From assembly GCA_963702105.1 (NCBI GenBank), contig OY969712.1, forward strand, positions 2,046,001-2,110,000: 64,000 nucleotides of DNA, read 5' to 3'. The notes beneath the pieces are model-generated. The model did no database searches. It was not told where the DNA came from and worked only from the letters and a program-made list of their open reading frames with translations. Origin of the DNA: ZC4RG20 sp963702105 (lineage in GTDB: Bacteria; Pseudomonadota; Gammaproteobacteria; Steroidobacterales; Rariloculaceae). Positions 26,885-35,546 of this stretch are shown one piece after another (positions within the stretch are counted from its first letter, which is position 1; every line of letters begins with the position of its first letter). The translations under genes were made by a program, and so were the position numbers.

Positions 26885-27787
26885 ATGTACACTCATCCCG
26901 GCACGAATTCGATGCAGCGACCGCCCTCCCCGCGGCCTACGCCGATCATTGCCCTCATCTCCGACGCATGCCGCAAGATCCTCACGCATCGCGCCAGCTT
27001 ACCGAGCATGCCCGACGTCGCGGCCCGCATTCATGGGGCCATGACGAGCCCCAATTGGAGCATCCGGACCGTCGCAACGATCATCAAGGGCGACGCAGGC
27101 ACGACCACATACCTGCTCAAGACCGCCAACAGCGCGCTCTATGCCGGCTCGACACCGATCCGGGACGTAGAGCGCGCGATCGCGTGGCTCGGCATGGACA
27201 AGACCCGGAGCGTCGTGCTCACGCACGCGCTTCGCTCGATGTTCCTGACGCGTTCGCACGTGCTGGGCAACCTGCTGCGAAGAACGTGGCTGGGCAGCAC
27301 GCGGCTCGCGGCTCTCTGCAGCGTACTCGCCCGGCACTGTCCGCGCTTCTCGCCCGATCGGGCCCTGCTCGCGGGGCTTTTGCAGGACATCGGCGTGCTG
27401 CCGATCCTCAACGTACTGAAGGGCTACCCCGATCAGCTCACGGACGAAGGTGCCATTGTCGGGGCCATCGACAAGTACGCTCCCCAGGTCGGAAGGGTCC
27501 TGCTCCTGCACTGGGGATTCGAGCCCGACATCGTCGCCGTCCCCCAAAGCCGGGGCGACTGGCTCAGGGACCCGGCGCCGGCCGCCGACATGGCCGATCT
27601 CGTGCTGGTCGCTCGGCTTCACGACCGTATCGTCCAAGGCACGGCGGCGGGCCTTCCGCGGCTCGACGAGGTGCCGGCAAGTGGGAAGCTGCCCGTCGGC
27701 GCATTTCGTGACGACTCGAGCCTCGAGCTGCTGCACGAGGAGACCTTGGCCGTCGAAGAGCTCATGCGCGAGCTCGGAGCCGCGTGA
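26885..27787 (+). CDS. HDOD domain protein
   Basis: 300 residues from ATG 26885; the ribosome site is weak, and ATG 26912 is an alternative. The body is an HDOD domain: LPSMPDVAARIHGAM, VATIIKGDAGTTTYLLKTANSALY, RAIAWLGMDKTRSVVLTHAL and AGLLQDIGVLPIL. The HDOD fold is related to HD hydrolases but lacks the full HD metal site and is thought to act in signalling. No additional sensor or GGDEF/EAL domain is present. A signalling partner is not apparent next door. Confidence 0.85.
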   Translation: MYTHPGTNSMQRPPSPRPTPIIALISDACRKILTHRASLPSMPDVAARIHGAMTSPNWSIRTVATIIKGDAGTTTYLLKTANSALYAGSTPIRDVERAIAWLGMDKTRSVVLTHALRSMFLTRSHVLGNLLRRTWLGSTRLAALCSVLARHCPRFSPDRALLAGLLQDIGVLPILNVLKGYPDQLTDEGAIVGAIDKYAPQVGRVLLLHWGFEPDIVAVPQSRGDWLRDPAPAADMADLVLVARLHDRIVQGTAAGLPRLDEVPASGKLPVGAFRDDSSLELLHEETLAVEELMRELGAA

Positions 27788-27847
27788 GGCGCGCGAGAGC
27801 GGTCCCTTGGCGCCAGATGCCTTAGCGCCGGGGCAGAACGGGACCGA

Positions 27848-28741
27848 TCAGCCCCTGTCCGGGCTTTCCTTCTCGCGCGGCGCTACCCACTCGGACTCGA
27901 AAGTGGGTTCGAGCAGAGACTTTAACCGGCCGAGGACGCCGGCCGATGCGTTGATGCCGCACAGCCGGGTCGTCCGCCGCCATACGAAGTCGTAATCGCG
28001 CTCGCCGGCGAGCGCCGCCGCCGCCACGACGTGGTCCTGCAGGCAGCCCACGATGGCGTTGAGCTTACCCGCGTCCTGCGTTCGATGGGGGCAGGCCGCC
28101 GGGCCGTCGTAAAGCGGCTGCCCGGGCGCGCGACTCTCGGCGCCGCCGCCGGCCGAGACGAGCTCGGTGCGCAGCGTCGGCGTCTCGATCATGACGATGC
28201 CTTTCGGGTCTTGCGCAGAGACGTAGGCCTTCTGCTCGACGCCGAGGGACCGGTAAGAGAAGACGGTCGTCTGGAAGGTGCCGGCCGGTACCCGGACGGT
28301 CTCGCGGCCGACGACCTTGAATTCCGTATGCGGGTGCTCGAGCGGGTCGCAGCCCGGCAATGTCGCCGGATTGATCGGAGGAACGATGTAGAGCTGCGTC
28401 CGCAGGGGCGGCTCCGCCGGGTCGGCCAAGGAGACGAGCTCGCGCGTGATCTGGCGAGTCTTCTGACCGACGCTACTGAATTCGATCCATTGGTACTCGA
28501 CCCCGAGGAGCGGCTCGGTTCCGAAGTAGGCGACTTTGATCCGGCGGCCGTCGTAGCGGGGCCCCCCGCCCACGTTGCGATACTCGCGCCACTGCCCCGG
28601 CGCGACCCGGACCCCGAGCTTCGTAGCAAGCGCGGCCGGCATCTGGGCGCACGCGGTGCCGCAACCGAGCACGGCAAGTGCCGCCCAGGCCGCACATCGC
28701 GAAAGGGTGCCGAATACCGGCCCTCTCCTGCGCGCGCGCAC
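27848..28741 (-). CDS. Exported protein of unknown function (lipoprotein-like)
   Basis: About 297 residues from a GTG at 28741; the frame is open further upstream but overlaps the preceding gene there. The N-terminus has a signal peptide (AAWAALAVLGC) ending in either a lipobox Cys or a GTACAQ cleavage site. Recognisable blocks are LGVRVAPGQWREYRNVGGGP, a VRVPAGTFQTTVFSYRS segment and a Cys-rich C-terminal region (ACPHRTQDAGKLNAIVGC). I do not recognise the family. It lies 11 bases after the Tat-exported SnoaL-like gene and probably belongs to one operon with it and the MoaF-like gene. Confidence 0.65.
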   Translation of the reverse strand: MRARRRGPVFGTLSRCAAWAALAVLGCGTACAQMPAALATKLGVRVAPGQWREYRNVGGGPRYDGRRIKVAYFGTEPLLGVEYQWIEFSSVGQKTRQITRELVSLADPAEPPLRTQLYIVPPINPATLPGCDPLEHPHTEFKVVGRETVRVPAGTFQTTVFSYRSLGVEQKAYVSAQDPKGIVMIETPTLRTELVSAGGGAESRAPGQPLYDGPAACPHRTQDAGKLNAIVGCLQDHVVAAAALAGERDYDFVWRRTTRLCGINASAGVLGRLKSLLEPTFESEWVAPREKESPDRG

Positions 28742-28752
28742 GCGCCGGGCCG

Positions 28753-29235
28753 TTACGAACGGACGGCCGTCGACTCGACGCTCGCGATGTTCCAAACGCC
28801 GCGAGTCTTCGAGTACTCGATCTTCAGCGTCCGGCGCTCCGTGCGGCGGACGGTGCCGGTGCCCTGGGCGCGCGCCATCTGCGCGAGCGTGCAATCCTCC
28901 GGAAGCGGCGCCTCGGCCTCGACGGCACAGTCGAATATGCCGATGGCGCTGCGGCCGTCCGCGGCGATTTCGATCTTCTCGGCCGCGCCGGCATGATCGA
29001 CCGTGATGCGGCGCACGGCCGCTTCGAGCAACGCGTCGTGCTCGCCGCCGTTGATGCGCCGCAGCCAGTCTCGATGCAACTCGCGGATCGCGGCCTCGTC
29101 CTCGAGGCGCTCGATGCGCGCCTTCAAGCGTTCGTCGGCGAGCACGGCGGCGGGGGCCGAGGCGGCCGCGATGGGCGCACCGACGAGCGCACCGCCGAGG
29201 AACGACCGGCGCGTGGAGGTGTTGTCCTTGCTCAT
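28753..29235 (-). CDS. Tat-exported SnoaL-like protein
   Basis: 160 residues. The N-terminus STRRSFLGGALVGAPIAAASA is a twin-arginine signal, so the folded protein would go to the periplasm. The rest resembles an NTF2/SnoaL-like domain: the RLEDEAAIRELHRDWLRRING helix, a middle block and a closing TLKIEYSKTRGVWNIASVE strand. A Tat signal on a SnoaL fold suggests it carries or partners a cofactor. It lies 10 bases downstream of the MoaF-like gene and 11 bases upstream of the lipoprotein-like gene. Confidence 0.75.
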   Translation of the reverse strand: MSKDNTSTRRSFLGGALVGAPIAAASAPAAVLADERLKARIERLEDEAAIRELHRDWLRRINGGEHDALLEAAVRRITVDHAGAAEKIEIAADGRSAIGIFDCAVEAEAPLPEDCTLAQMARAQGTGTVRRTERRTLKIEYSKTRGVWNIASVESTAVRS

Positions 29236-29245
29236 GTTGCCCCCC

Positions 29246-30994
29246 TCACGCCTTGATCTGGAAATACTTGTCCACGTCGAACTTGCCCGCGTGCCGGACG
29301 ATGGCGCCGATCTGACTCATGTTGAGGCCGTGCGAGCCGCAGTGATAGCCGATGCCAGCATCGTGCATGATGTTCAAGTTCAGCAGAATCGTGCCGAGCG
29401 TGCCGTTGCAGGCCTCCTCGAGCCAGTACATGAAGTAGATGCCGTCCCGAATCTTGACGAAGTCGCCGGGGCCGCTCCATTCCATTCCGCCGTGGCCGTC
29501 GGGCGTGAAGATGATCCACGATACCGTGTGGGGCGTGGAGTACAGATGCATGGACGTGAGCCCGGGCGCATAGCTGTAGGTAATGCAGCGGCCCAGCATC
29601 TCCGTGGTCCGCGCATGGCGGCGGTACATGGGCGGCTGAATCCCGTCCATCTCGACGGCACCGAACAAGGTGCGCGCGCCGGCCTCGTTGGCGATATACG
29701 GCGTATTGAGAAAGCCGTTGAAGCAGGTCGCGAGCCCTTGGTGGAGATCCACGGTGACGATGTGCCCGTCGTGGTTCGGCGCGCCTTCGAGCAGATGGCC
29801 GAACAGGAACAAGCCCGGGGCGGCTTCGTAGGCCTGATAGCGCGCCTTGGTCCACCCGCCCTCGCCGTTCATGCGCCACTCGAGCTCGTCGGCGCTCGCC
29901 GCCCTGTACTCCATGGCCGGTCCGTTGTCGTAGCGCACCGTGAAGGTCTTGCCCGCCAGGGAGCCGCTCGTCGGCAGTGCGTTCGCCGCCATGCCGGCGG
30001 CGCCGCCCGTCGTCGTGCGTGGCGGGAACGCGCTCGAATGCTCCTTGACGACCTTCGCCACCTCTTCCTTCGTGAGCTTCTCCATCGTCTTGATGGGCCG
30101 GTAGACGCGCCGACCGCCCTTCACGGGCTTGCCGTCCTTGTCCTTGGGGCCGGGAATCGGGTCCCCGGAATAGTCGCCGAACTTCTCGAACCGGGCGATC
30201 TGCCCGACGATGTCGCCTCGCCCGCGAAAGAGGTAGTAGTGCAGGTCGTCGCCTTCGTCGAAGCCTAGCCGGACGCCTATCTGCCGGGTGCGGTTCATGT
30301 CGATGACGTAGGCCGTGAACGTGCCCGAGAACTCGCATTCAGTACGTGTATAAACGAAGAAATCGTTGTCGAGCTTGACGTAATCGGAGGGGGCGCAAAA
30401 GCCGAGCTCGCCGCCCGTGCGCGAAAGCTCCACAAAATGGGAATAGCCCGCGGAAGGGAAGTATTCCAGCGTCTCCATGCCGGTGTCCTGGACCCAGTGG
30501 TAGCCGCGGCCTTCCAGCCGGTCCGTGAGCTCGTGCCGCTGCGCGGGCGCCTCGCCGCCGCTGTCGAGGTAGCCGAAGTAGACTTGGCGCTGGACCTCGC
30601 GGTTGTCCTCGTAACCGCTGAACCACAGCTCGATTACGGTCGCGAGGCGCTTGTCGCGGTCCACGACCACGGTGTAGCCGTGCTGGGTGCCGGGGATCAT
30701 GTGCGTGAACAGGCAGACCTGATCCATCTCGAGCGCGCCGAAGCCGGCATTGACGCCCCTTTCGCCGTTCTCGCTGACCGAGAGCTTGCTGTTGCTCGCG
30801 AAGCGGTAGCCGAGCGTCGGACCGCCGTCGGTGACGATCTTCATCGATTGGCCCGCGAAGTCGGTTGCGAGCGGCGAGACACTCGCCGGCCCCCGGTTGG
30901 CGACGGGGTCCAGCTTGGCGCCGATCTGTTCCTTCGTGAGCTTCGTGTAAGCGATGCGGTGCATCGGCTTCTTGGGATACGGCGTTCCCAGCAT
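29246..30994 (-). CDS. MoaF-like protein with internal duplication
   Basis: 582 residues, preceded by GAGGGGGAAG. Two MoaF/lipocalin-like modules are visible: one around TLGYRFASNSKLSV and FTHMIPGTQHGYTVVVDRDKRLATVIELWFSG, and another around AMEYRAASADELEWR and FGHLLEGAPNHDGHIVTVDLHQGLATCFNG. Their shared order of short strands argues for duplication of an ancestral half-length MoaF protein, the family first described next to molybdenum-cofactor genes. No signal peptide is seen. The true role of MoaF proteins is unclear; ligand or hydroxylase-related binding is possible. Likely the first gene of the operon 30994-27848. Confidence 0.7.
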   Translation of the reverse strand: MLGTPYPKKPMHRIAYTKLTKEQIGAKLDPVANRGPASVSPLATDFAGQSMKIVTDGGPTLGYRFASNSKLSVSENGERGVNAGFGALEMDQVCLFTHMIPGTQHGYTVVVDRDKRLATVIELWFSGYEDNREVQRQVYFGYLDSGGEAPAQRHELTDRLEGRGYHWVQDTGMETLEYFPSAGYSHFVELSRTGGELGFCAPSDYVKLDNDFFVYTRTECEFSGTFTAYVIDMNRTRQIGVRLGFDEGDDLHYYLFRGRGDIVGQIARFEKFGDYSGDPIPGPKDKDGKPVKGGRRVYRPIKTMEKLTKEEVAKVVKEHSSAFPPRTTTGGAAGMAANALPTSGSLAGKTFTVRYDNGPAMEYRAASADELEWRMNGEGGWTKARYQAYEAAPGLFLFGHLLEGAPNHDGHIVTVDLHQGLATCFNGFLNTPYIANEAGARTLFGAVEMDGIQPPMYRRHARTTEMLGRCITYSYAPGLTSMHLYSTPHTVSWIIFTPDGHGGMEWSGPGDFVKIRDGIYFMYWLEEACNGTLGTILLNLNIMHDAGIGYHCGSHGLNMSQIGAIVRHAGKFDVDKYFQIKA

Positions 30995-31170
30995 GCGTCT
31001 TCCCCCTCGGCTTCCGGCGCCCCGCAGCGTCGACGCGGGGCATTGTTCTGGTTTACGGGATCATGCGGCTTCGGGTGCGGGCTCTGCAAGCAATGGGCGC
31101 CTCCCGAGATGGAACCGCGCACGGCGGCGCCGGAAGCCTATCGAGAATTTGCGTAATATGAGCCGCGTAA

Positions 31171-31410
31171 TGCTCTGCTTCAGCGGCGTTTTGCGGCGCC
31201 TCCGGCGGCCATTCGGGGCTCGACCTCGTCGAGCGGCTCGAGCTCTGCGCCGATCGGACGACGCTGACCTACTCTTATCGGCTGGAAGACCCCGACTACT
31301 GGAGCGCGCCTATCGAGGGTAAGGCCGCCTGGGTCCGTCGGCCGGACCTCGAGTATGCGCCGCAGAAGTGCGACCTCGACGACGCAAGGCGCTATCTCGA
31401 GCGGCCGTAA
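31171..31410 (+). pseudogene. C-terminal fragment of a DUF6152-associated hypothetical protein
   Basis: The frame after a TAA at 31168-31170 has no good start but reads HSGLDLVERLELCADRTTL, EDPDYWSAPIEGKAAW and RRPDLEYAP, ending at TAA 31410. The pattern (ER..L, then DP.Y...PI, then RRPD...P..C) parallels the C-terminus of the intact exported protein encoded at 37607-38410. So it is probably the tail of a paralogue whose front has been lost. Confidence 0.5.
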
Positions 31411-31517
31411 GCCCTTGGCGCCAGTTTACAAAGGCCGCGCGCAGCGACTACTCTTGAGACGAAAAACCCGGCCAACGGGGGATAGCTGGCCGCAAATAAC
31501 AACTCGGGGGGAGTGCC

Positions 31518-32753
31518 ATGAAGTACGCCATATGGTTCGTGCGTCTGTTGTTCGCGGCGTGGATGGTTCCAGCCGGACTGAACCATTTCGTGCCCTTGTT
31601 TCCTCAGCCGCTCGGCACGCAGCCGCTGAGCCAGGAACTGTTCCAGGCCTTATGGTCCAGTCACCTGTTCGACCTCGTCAAGGCGGTCGAGCTCATCGCC
31701 GGAGTGACGGTGCTGACCGGCTTCTTCATGCCGCTCGGTCTCGTCATCTGCATGCCCGTCTCGTTCTGCGTCTGGTACTGGGATACCCCGCTCGAGGGTT
31801 GGGGCTCGGGCGCCTCGATTTTCGGCACCGCCGTGCTCGTGTGCAACGTGCTGCTGTGCCTGGCCTACATCGGAAACTATCGCTCGATGTTCGCCATGCG
31901 GGCGCAGCCGCGGAGCCTCGGCGCCCGCGACGGCGCTCCGACCACGAAGCAGCTGGTCCTGGCAGGGCGGCTGATCTTCGGCGCCTGGATGGTGTTGAAC
32001 GGCATCACCCACTTCGCCGTCTCGCTCTATCCCCTGCCGGCCGGGACGACTCCGCTCGCCGTGCAGCTCATGACGGCGCTCAACCACAGCCATCTCATCG
32101 ACGTAGTGCTCGGAATCGAGCTCGTCACGGGGGTGCTGATACTCGCCGGCGTCTTCGTCCCGCTGGCGCTTTGCGTTGTGATGCCGCTTTCCGTCTGCGC
32201 CGCTTTCTGGGGCGTCGTCGTAGACCATCAACCCCTCTCGGCGCTGCTGTCGCTCGCCGCGTTGGCGCTGAACGGCCTGCTCATGCTCGCCTACATCGAT
32301 TACTACAAGGGCGTCCTGCAGCGCCACGCGATCCTGTCGGCGAAGCCCGGTGAATTCGACACGCTGTTCGTGAACCCCAACGGTCGGACGTCGCGCGGGG
32401 AGTTCGTAGGCGCGGTGATCACCGTCCTTGCGGTGTTCGCGTTCTACCACTTCCTCGTGCCGGGGAGAAACAGCGAGTGGTGCCAGCTCGTGCTGCTCTT
32501 CCCCGCCGTCGTGCTGCACGCCCGGCGACTGCACGACGTGGGCGTCTCCGCGTGGCCGCTGCTGCTCCCCGCCACGCTCGTCATCGCGACCGCGTGGCTC
32601 TACCTGGCCAATTCGGATGCTCAGACGGCCAAGAACCTCGTGGTCATCGCGACGCTCGCCGCCTCGGCGGCCTTCGTAGCGTGGGGTCTGATCGGCAAGG
32701 GTCAGGTCGCAGCCAACCGATTCGGGGAGCCGGAATCGTTGGTGCACGCCTGA
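31518..32753 (+). CDS. DoxX-DoxX-DUF805 fusion membrane protein
   Basis: 411 residues with GGGGGGAG before the ATG. Residues 1-130 and 145-275 are two DoxX-like four-helix modules that repeat each other: LLFAAWMVPAGLNHFVPLFPQ against LIFGAWMVLNGITHFAVSLYP, each followed by VELIAGVTVLTGFF or IELVTGVLILAGVF. Residues 290-400 are a DUF805 module (GRTSRGEFVGAVI, LHARRLHDVGVSAW). DoxX proteins are associated with quinone-linked oxidation or membrane integrity; DUF805 is uncharacterised. The three-domain order is unusual to me. A perfect hairpin follows the stop. Confidence 0.85.
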   Translation: MKYAIWFVRLLFAAWMVPAGLNHFVPLFPQPLGTQPLSQELFQALWSSHLFDLVKAVELIAGVTVLTGFFMPLGLVICMPVSFCVWYWDTPLEGWGSGASIFGTAVLVCNVLLCLAYIGNYRSMFAMRAQPRSLGARDGAPTTKQLVLAGRLIFGAWMVLNGITHFAVSLYPLPAGTTPLAVQLMTALNHSHLIDVVLGIELVTGVLILAGVFVPLALCVVMPLSVCAAFWGVVVDHQPLSALLSLAALALNGLLMLAYIDYYKGVLQRHAILSAKPGEFDTLFVNPNGRTSRGEFVGAVITVLAVFAFYHFLVPGRNSEWCQLVLLFPAVVLHARRLHDVGVSAWPLLLPATLVIATAWLYLANSDAQTAKNLVVIATLAASAAFVAWGLIGKGQVAANRFGEPESLVHA

Positions 32754-32767
32754 GGCGCGGCCGCGAA

Positions 32768-32797
32768 AGTCGGCCGATTCTTGGGAATCGGCCGACT
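32768..32797 (+). terminator. Perfect 13-bp hairpin after the DoxX/DUF805 gene
   Basis: AGTCGGCCGATTC, loop TTGG, GAATCGGCCGACT: a 13-bp perfect stem lying 15 bases beyond the stop codon. No T-tract follows, so termination efficiency is unsure. Confidence 0.6.
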
Positions 32798-32891
32798 CCG
32801 CAGCGCCGACCGGTTGCGTTCGGTGCGGCGACCGTAACCAGGCCGCACCGAGGCGTGTTCGAGGCAGAGTCATCGAGGCCACGGGGGATAC

Positions 32892-33809
32892 ATGTTTCGA
32901 CGCTGTGATTTTGTCGCGCCTGCGGCGGCCGTCGCCGGTCTGTTGGCGGTGTTGAGTCTCTCGCCCGGACCTGCCTCGGCGGCCCAGTGCGATCGGGCCT
33001 GCCTCGGCGGCCTGATCACTCGCTACGTGGACGCCTTGGTCGCCCGGGATCCTTCGAAGCTGCCCTTGGCCGCCGACGTGCGCTTCACGGAAGATTCCAA
33101 GCTGCTGAAGCTCGGCGAAGGCTTGTGGAAGGAGCCGCTCCGCAAAGGAACCTTTCGTCAGGATTATCTGGATACGTCGAAGCACGTGGCGGCCTCCCAC
33201 GTGCAGCTGCTCGAAGGGAAAGACCAGATTCTCCTGTCCGTGGTCCTGCACGTGAAGGACGCGAACATCGCCGGCGTCGAGACGCTCGTGCAGCGCGTCG
33301 CGCCGGACTCGCGCTTTCAGCCGACCGAGCTCGGCGGGCCCATCCGCGGCATGAACGATCCGGTGCCGACCGGCAAGAAACAATCGCGGGCTGCGATGAT
33401 TCAGACGGCCCTCACGTACACGCAGGGCTTACGCATCGGCAACTTCACCGATGCCCGGACGCCGTTCGCCCCCGAAGCCTACCGCGTCGAGAACGGCGTC
33501 ATTACGGCCGGCACGGGCTGCGGGCGCCCGCATTGCGGCATGTATGAGCAGACGATCATGCTGCACCCGAACGTGACACCCAGCGTAGCCGCGGTGGACG
33601 AGCAGAACGGCGTGGTCGTCCTATGGATGAATTTCGGCTTCACCGATTCCTACGGTCCGGGCAAGTCGCTCGTGACGTTCGAAGCTTTCAAGGTATGGGG
33701 CGGCGAAATCCATGCCATCAACGCCTTCTTTCGAACGCTGCCGCTCGCGACCTCGCGCAATTGGCCCTCCGCCGATCCCGCTCCGGCGACTGCCGGATGG
33801 GCGCGCTGA
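32892..33809 (+). CDS. Secreted protein with DUF8021-like fold
   Basis: 305 residues. Signal peptide ending SLSPGPASAA, then QCDRACLGGLITRYVDALVARDPSKLPLA, which starts a SnoaL-like alpha+beta domain. The Cys-Asp/Arg-x-Cys-Leu entry, the TEDSKLLKLGEGLW block and GFTDSYGPGKSLVTFEAFKVWGGEIHAINAFF at the end look like the DUF8021 proteins I recall from fungi and proteobacteria. A CGRPHCGM segment holds two more Cys, so extracytoplasmic disulfides are plausible. Function unknown; ligand binding or isomerisation is possible. Confidence 0.7.
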   Translation: MFRRCDFVAPAAAVAGLLAVLSLSPGPASAAQCDRACLGGLITRYVDALVARDPSKLPLAADVRFTEDSKLLKLGEGLWKEPLRKGTFRQDYLDTSKHVAASHVQLLEGKDQILLSVVLHVKDANIAGVETLVQRVAPDSRFQPTELGGPIRGMNDPVPTGKKQSRAAMIQTALTYTQGLRIGNFTDARTPFAPEAYRVENGVITAGTGCGRPHCGMYEQTIMLHPNVTPSVAAVDEQNGVVVLWMNFGFTDSYGPGKSLVTFEAFKVWGGEIHAINAFFRTLPLATSRNWPSADPAPATAGWAR

Positions 33810-33868
33810 CCTTTGACGGCCGCGCACGGCCCGCCGGCGTCCGTCCGCAACCCCGGGGGTAACAAGCA

Positions 33869-35506
33869 GTGAAAAGGCTCCTCTTCCTACTGTACGCGAG
33901 CATCCACATGATGACCTGCGGAGCGACGCCGACCGACGACCCGGGCACCGCGACGTACCGAGGCATCGTGAACGATGCGATCAAAGCGATTTCTGCGCAT
34001 ACCGGGGTGGCGCTGACGCTGCCCACGGTGGTGACCCTCGAGACGACGCAGGAAGTGAACAAGAAGTATGGGCCGATCTGGGCCGAGGGCGTCGTATGGC
34101 TCACGAACGGCCACACGTGGGACCCTGACGGCACGTGCGCGATCAAGATCTTCCCGATCCTGCAGCAGAGCGTGGACATGACGAACGCGAGGATGGTCAT
34201 CAGCCACGAAGTATTTCACTGCTTCCAGGACCAGGTCCTCGGGTCGTACAACGCTTGGAAGGGCGTGCCCGCGTGGCTTGGCGAAGGCGAGGCGATGTTC
34301 GTCGGCGAGTCGCTCGCTTCCTCGAACAACCCGAAGTCGAAGCAGTTCTGGAAGAACTACGTGGATCACCCGAACACCCACCTGTTCGACCGCGACTACG
34401 ACGCAGTCGGTTTCTACGCTCACCTGCAGGACGTCGGCATCAACGTCTGGAAGCTGCTGCTGCCGATGGTCAAGCAAAACAGCCTCAACGCCTACCACAT
34501 GGCGGTTAACAAGGACCCGAAGGAGTTCTTGACGACGTGGGCCGCAAGCTGGTTCCGCGAGGGTCCGAACAAGGAATGGGACATCGAGGGACCGGGGCCC
34601 GTCCCGCCGGAGACGCCGCCGTCCCACCTCGACGCCGTCGCCAACGGCCAGTCGCTGAACGTGAAGGCGAACGCGTGGGAGAACACGCTCGAACGCCTAG
34701 ACACCCAGAACGCCAACGTCGTGACGCTTACGCCCGTCGAAGGCTGGGGCGGCGCGACCGACGTGAATAACCAACTCGACGTGAAGCTTTACGCTGAATC
34801 CGTAGACATCTGCACGAAGGCGGGCGGCTGCCAGTGCCCGGAAGGAACCACGGGTTCGCCGCCGACGCTCGACGCCACGGGCCCTTTGAAGTTGGGTGCC
34901 ACCGGCGGCGAGACCGGCGCGGACATCGGCGTGACCGGCCACTCGCTCGACGATTACTGCATGAAGGCGCCGCAGAGCGCGCAGGGCTCGGGCAGCGTCT
35001 GCTCGTACCTCGACGCTGCGACCATCAGCAAGATCACGGGGCTGCACATCACCAAAGTGCAAGACAACGGCGACGCCTGCGTTTACGGCGACCCGACCGC
35101 GCCCGTGAACCCGTTGCTGCAGATGTTCGGACAGGCAATGAGCATGGCGTTCGGCGGTCAGAGTCCGCTGCGCCTGAACGGTGCGCCGAACGGCTTTCCC
35201 GCCGTGCCGAGCGGCGCGGGCGTTATCGTGCGGCAGCCGACCGACGTCGGTGATCTCTCGAACGTCAGCGTCCACGACTACGCGCAGGGAGAAGTCTCGC
35301 AGATTCCCGCGGCGGCAGGCTGCGGAGGTCTACAGGACGTGAGCGGCTTCAACGCCGTGTCGATCGTCTGTGTCGGCGGCGGGATCGGTCAGGGCGGCGT
35401 CGTGAAGAACGGGAAGCTCGTCCTAATCCAGTATCTCGCCCCGGGAAACAGCGCGACGAACGATGTCGTAGGCAAGCTGCTGGCCGCGGCTGCCGGGAAG
35501 ATGTAG
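33869..35506 (+). CDS. Putative exported gluzincin-like metallopeptidase
   Basis: 545 residues from GTG 33869 (GGGGGT upstream). A short signal peptide lies before residue 20; MMTC is not a canonical lipobox. HEVFHCFQ at residues 113-120 is an HExxH site, and PAWLGEGEA about 22 residues later provides a plausible third Glu ligand as in gluzincins. Residues 250-340 are a beta-rich region; residues 350-545 (CSYLDAATISKITGLHI, DNGDACVYGDP) look like a DUF3558-type lipoprotein domain. I do not know this architecture. Codon choice seems slightly less GC-extreme than in neighbouring genes, which may indicate transfer from actinobacteria-like sources. Confidence 0.65.
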   Translation: MKRLLFLLYASIHMMTCGATPTDDPGTATYRGIVNDAIKAISAHTGVALTLPTVVTLETTQEVNKKYGPIWAEGVVWLTNGHTWDPDGTCAIKIFPILQQSVDMTNARMVISHEVFHCFQDQVLGSYNAWKGVPAWLGEGEAMFVGESLASSNNPKSKQFWKNYVDHPNTHLFDRDYDAVGFYAHLQDVGINVWKLLLPMVKQNSLNAYHMAVNKDPKEFLTTWAASWFREGPNKEWDIEGPGPVPPETPPSHLDAVANGQSLNVKANAWENTLERLDTQNANVVTLTPVEGWGGATDVNNQLDVKLYAESVDICTKAGGCQCPEGTTGSPPTLDATGPLKLGATGGETGADIGVTGHSLDDYCMKAPQSAQGSGSVCSYLDAATISKITGLHITKVQDNGDACVYGDPTAPVNPLLQMFGQAMSMAFGGQSPLRLNGAPNGFPAVPSGAGVIVRQPTDVGDLSNVSVHDYAQGEVSQIPAAAGCGGLQDVSGFNAVSIVCVGGGIGQGGVVKNGKLVLIQYLAPGNSATNDVVGKLLAAAAGKM

Positions 35507-35515
35507 AGGCGGGAG

Positions 35516-35544
35516 CTCGAGCCGCTCGGGACGGGCGGCTCGAG
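35516..35544. terminator. Hairpin between convergent genes
   Basis: CTCGAGCCGC, nine-base loop, GCGGCTCGAG: a perfect 10-bp stem in the 40-base gap between the HExxH protein gene and the carboxylesterase gene. It likely terminates from both sides. Confidence 0.6.
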
Positions 35545-35546
35545 AC

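Noticed and set aside
27802..27846. CGGTCCC and GGGACCG inverted repeat between HDOD gene and the next convergent gene
   Set aside because: Arms of seven bases with a loop of about 30 bases are too weak for a terminator.
27804..31424. CCCTTGGCGCCAG occurs at 27804-27816 and 31412-31424, bracketing the MoaF-like operon like an insertion's direct repeats
   Set aside because: A 13-base GC-rich match is expected by chance in 64 kb of such composition, and no integrase or transposase is present.
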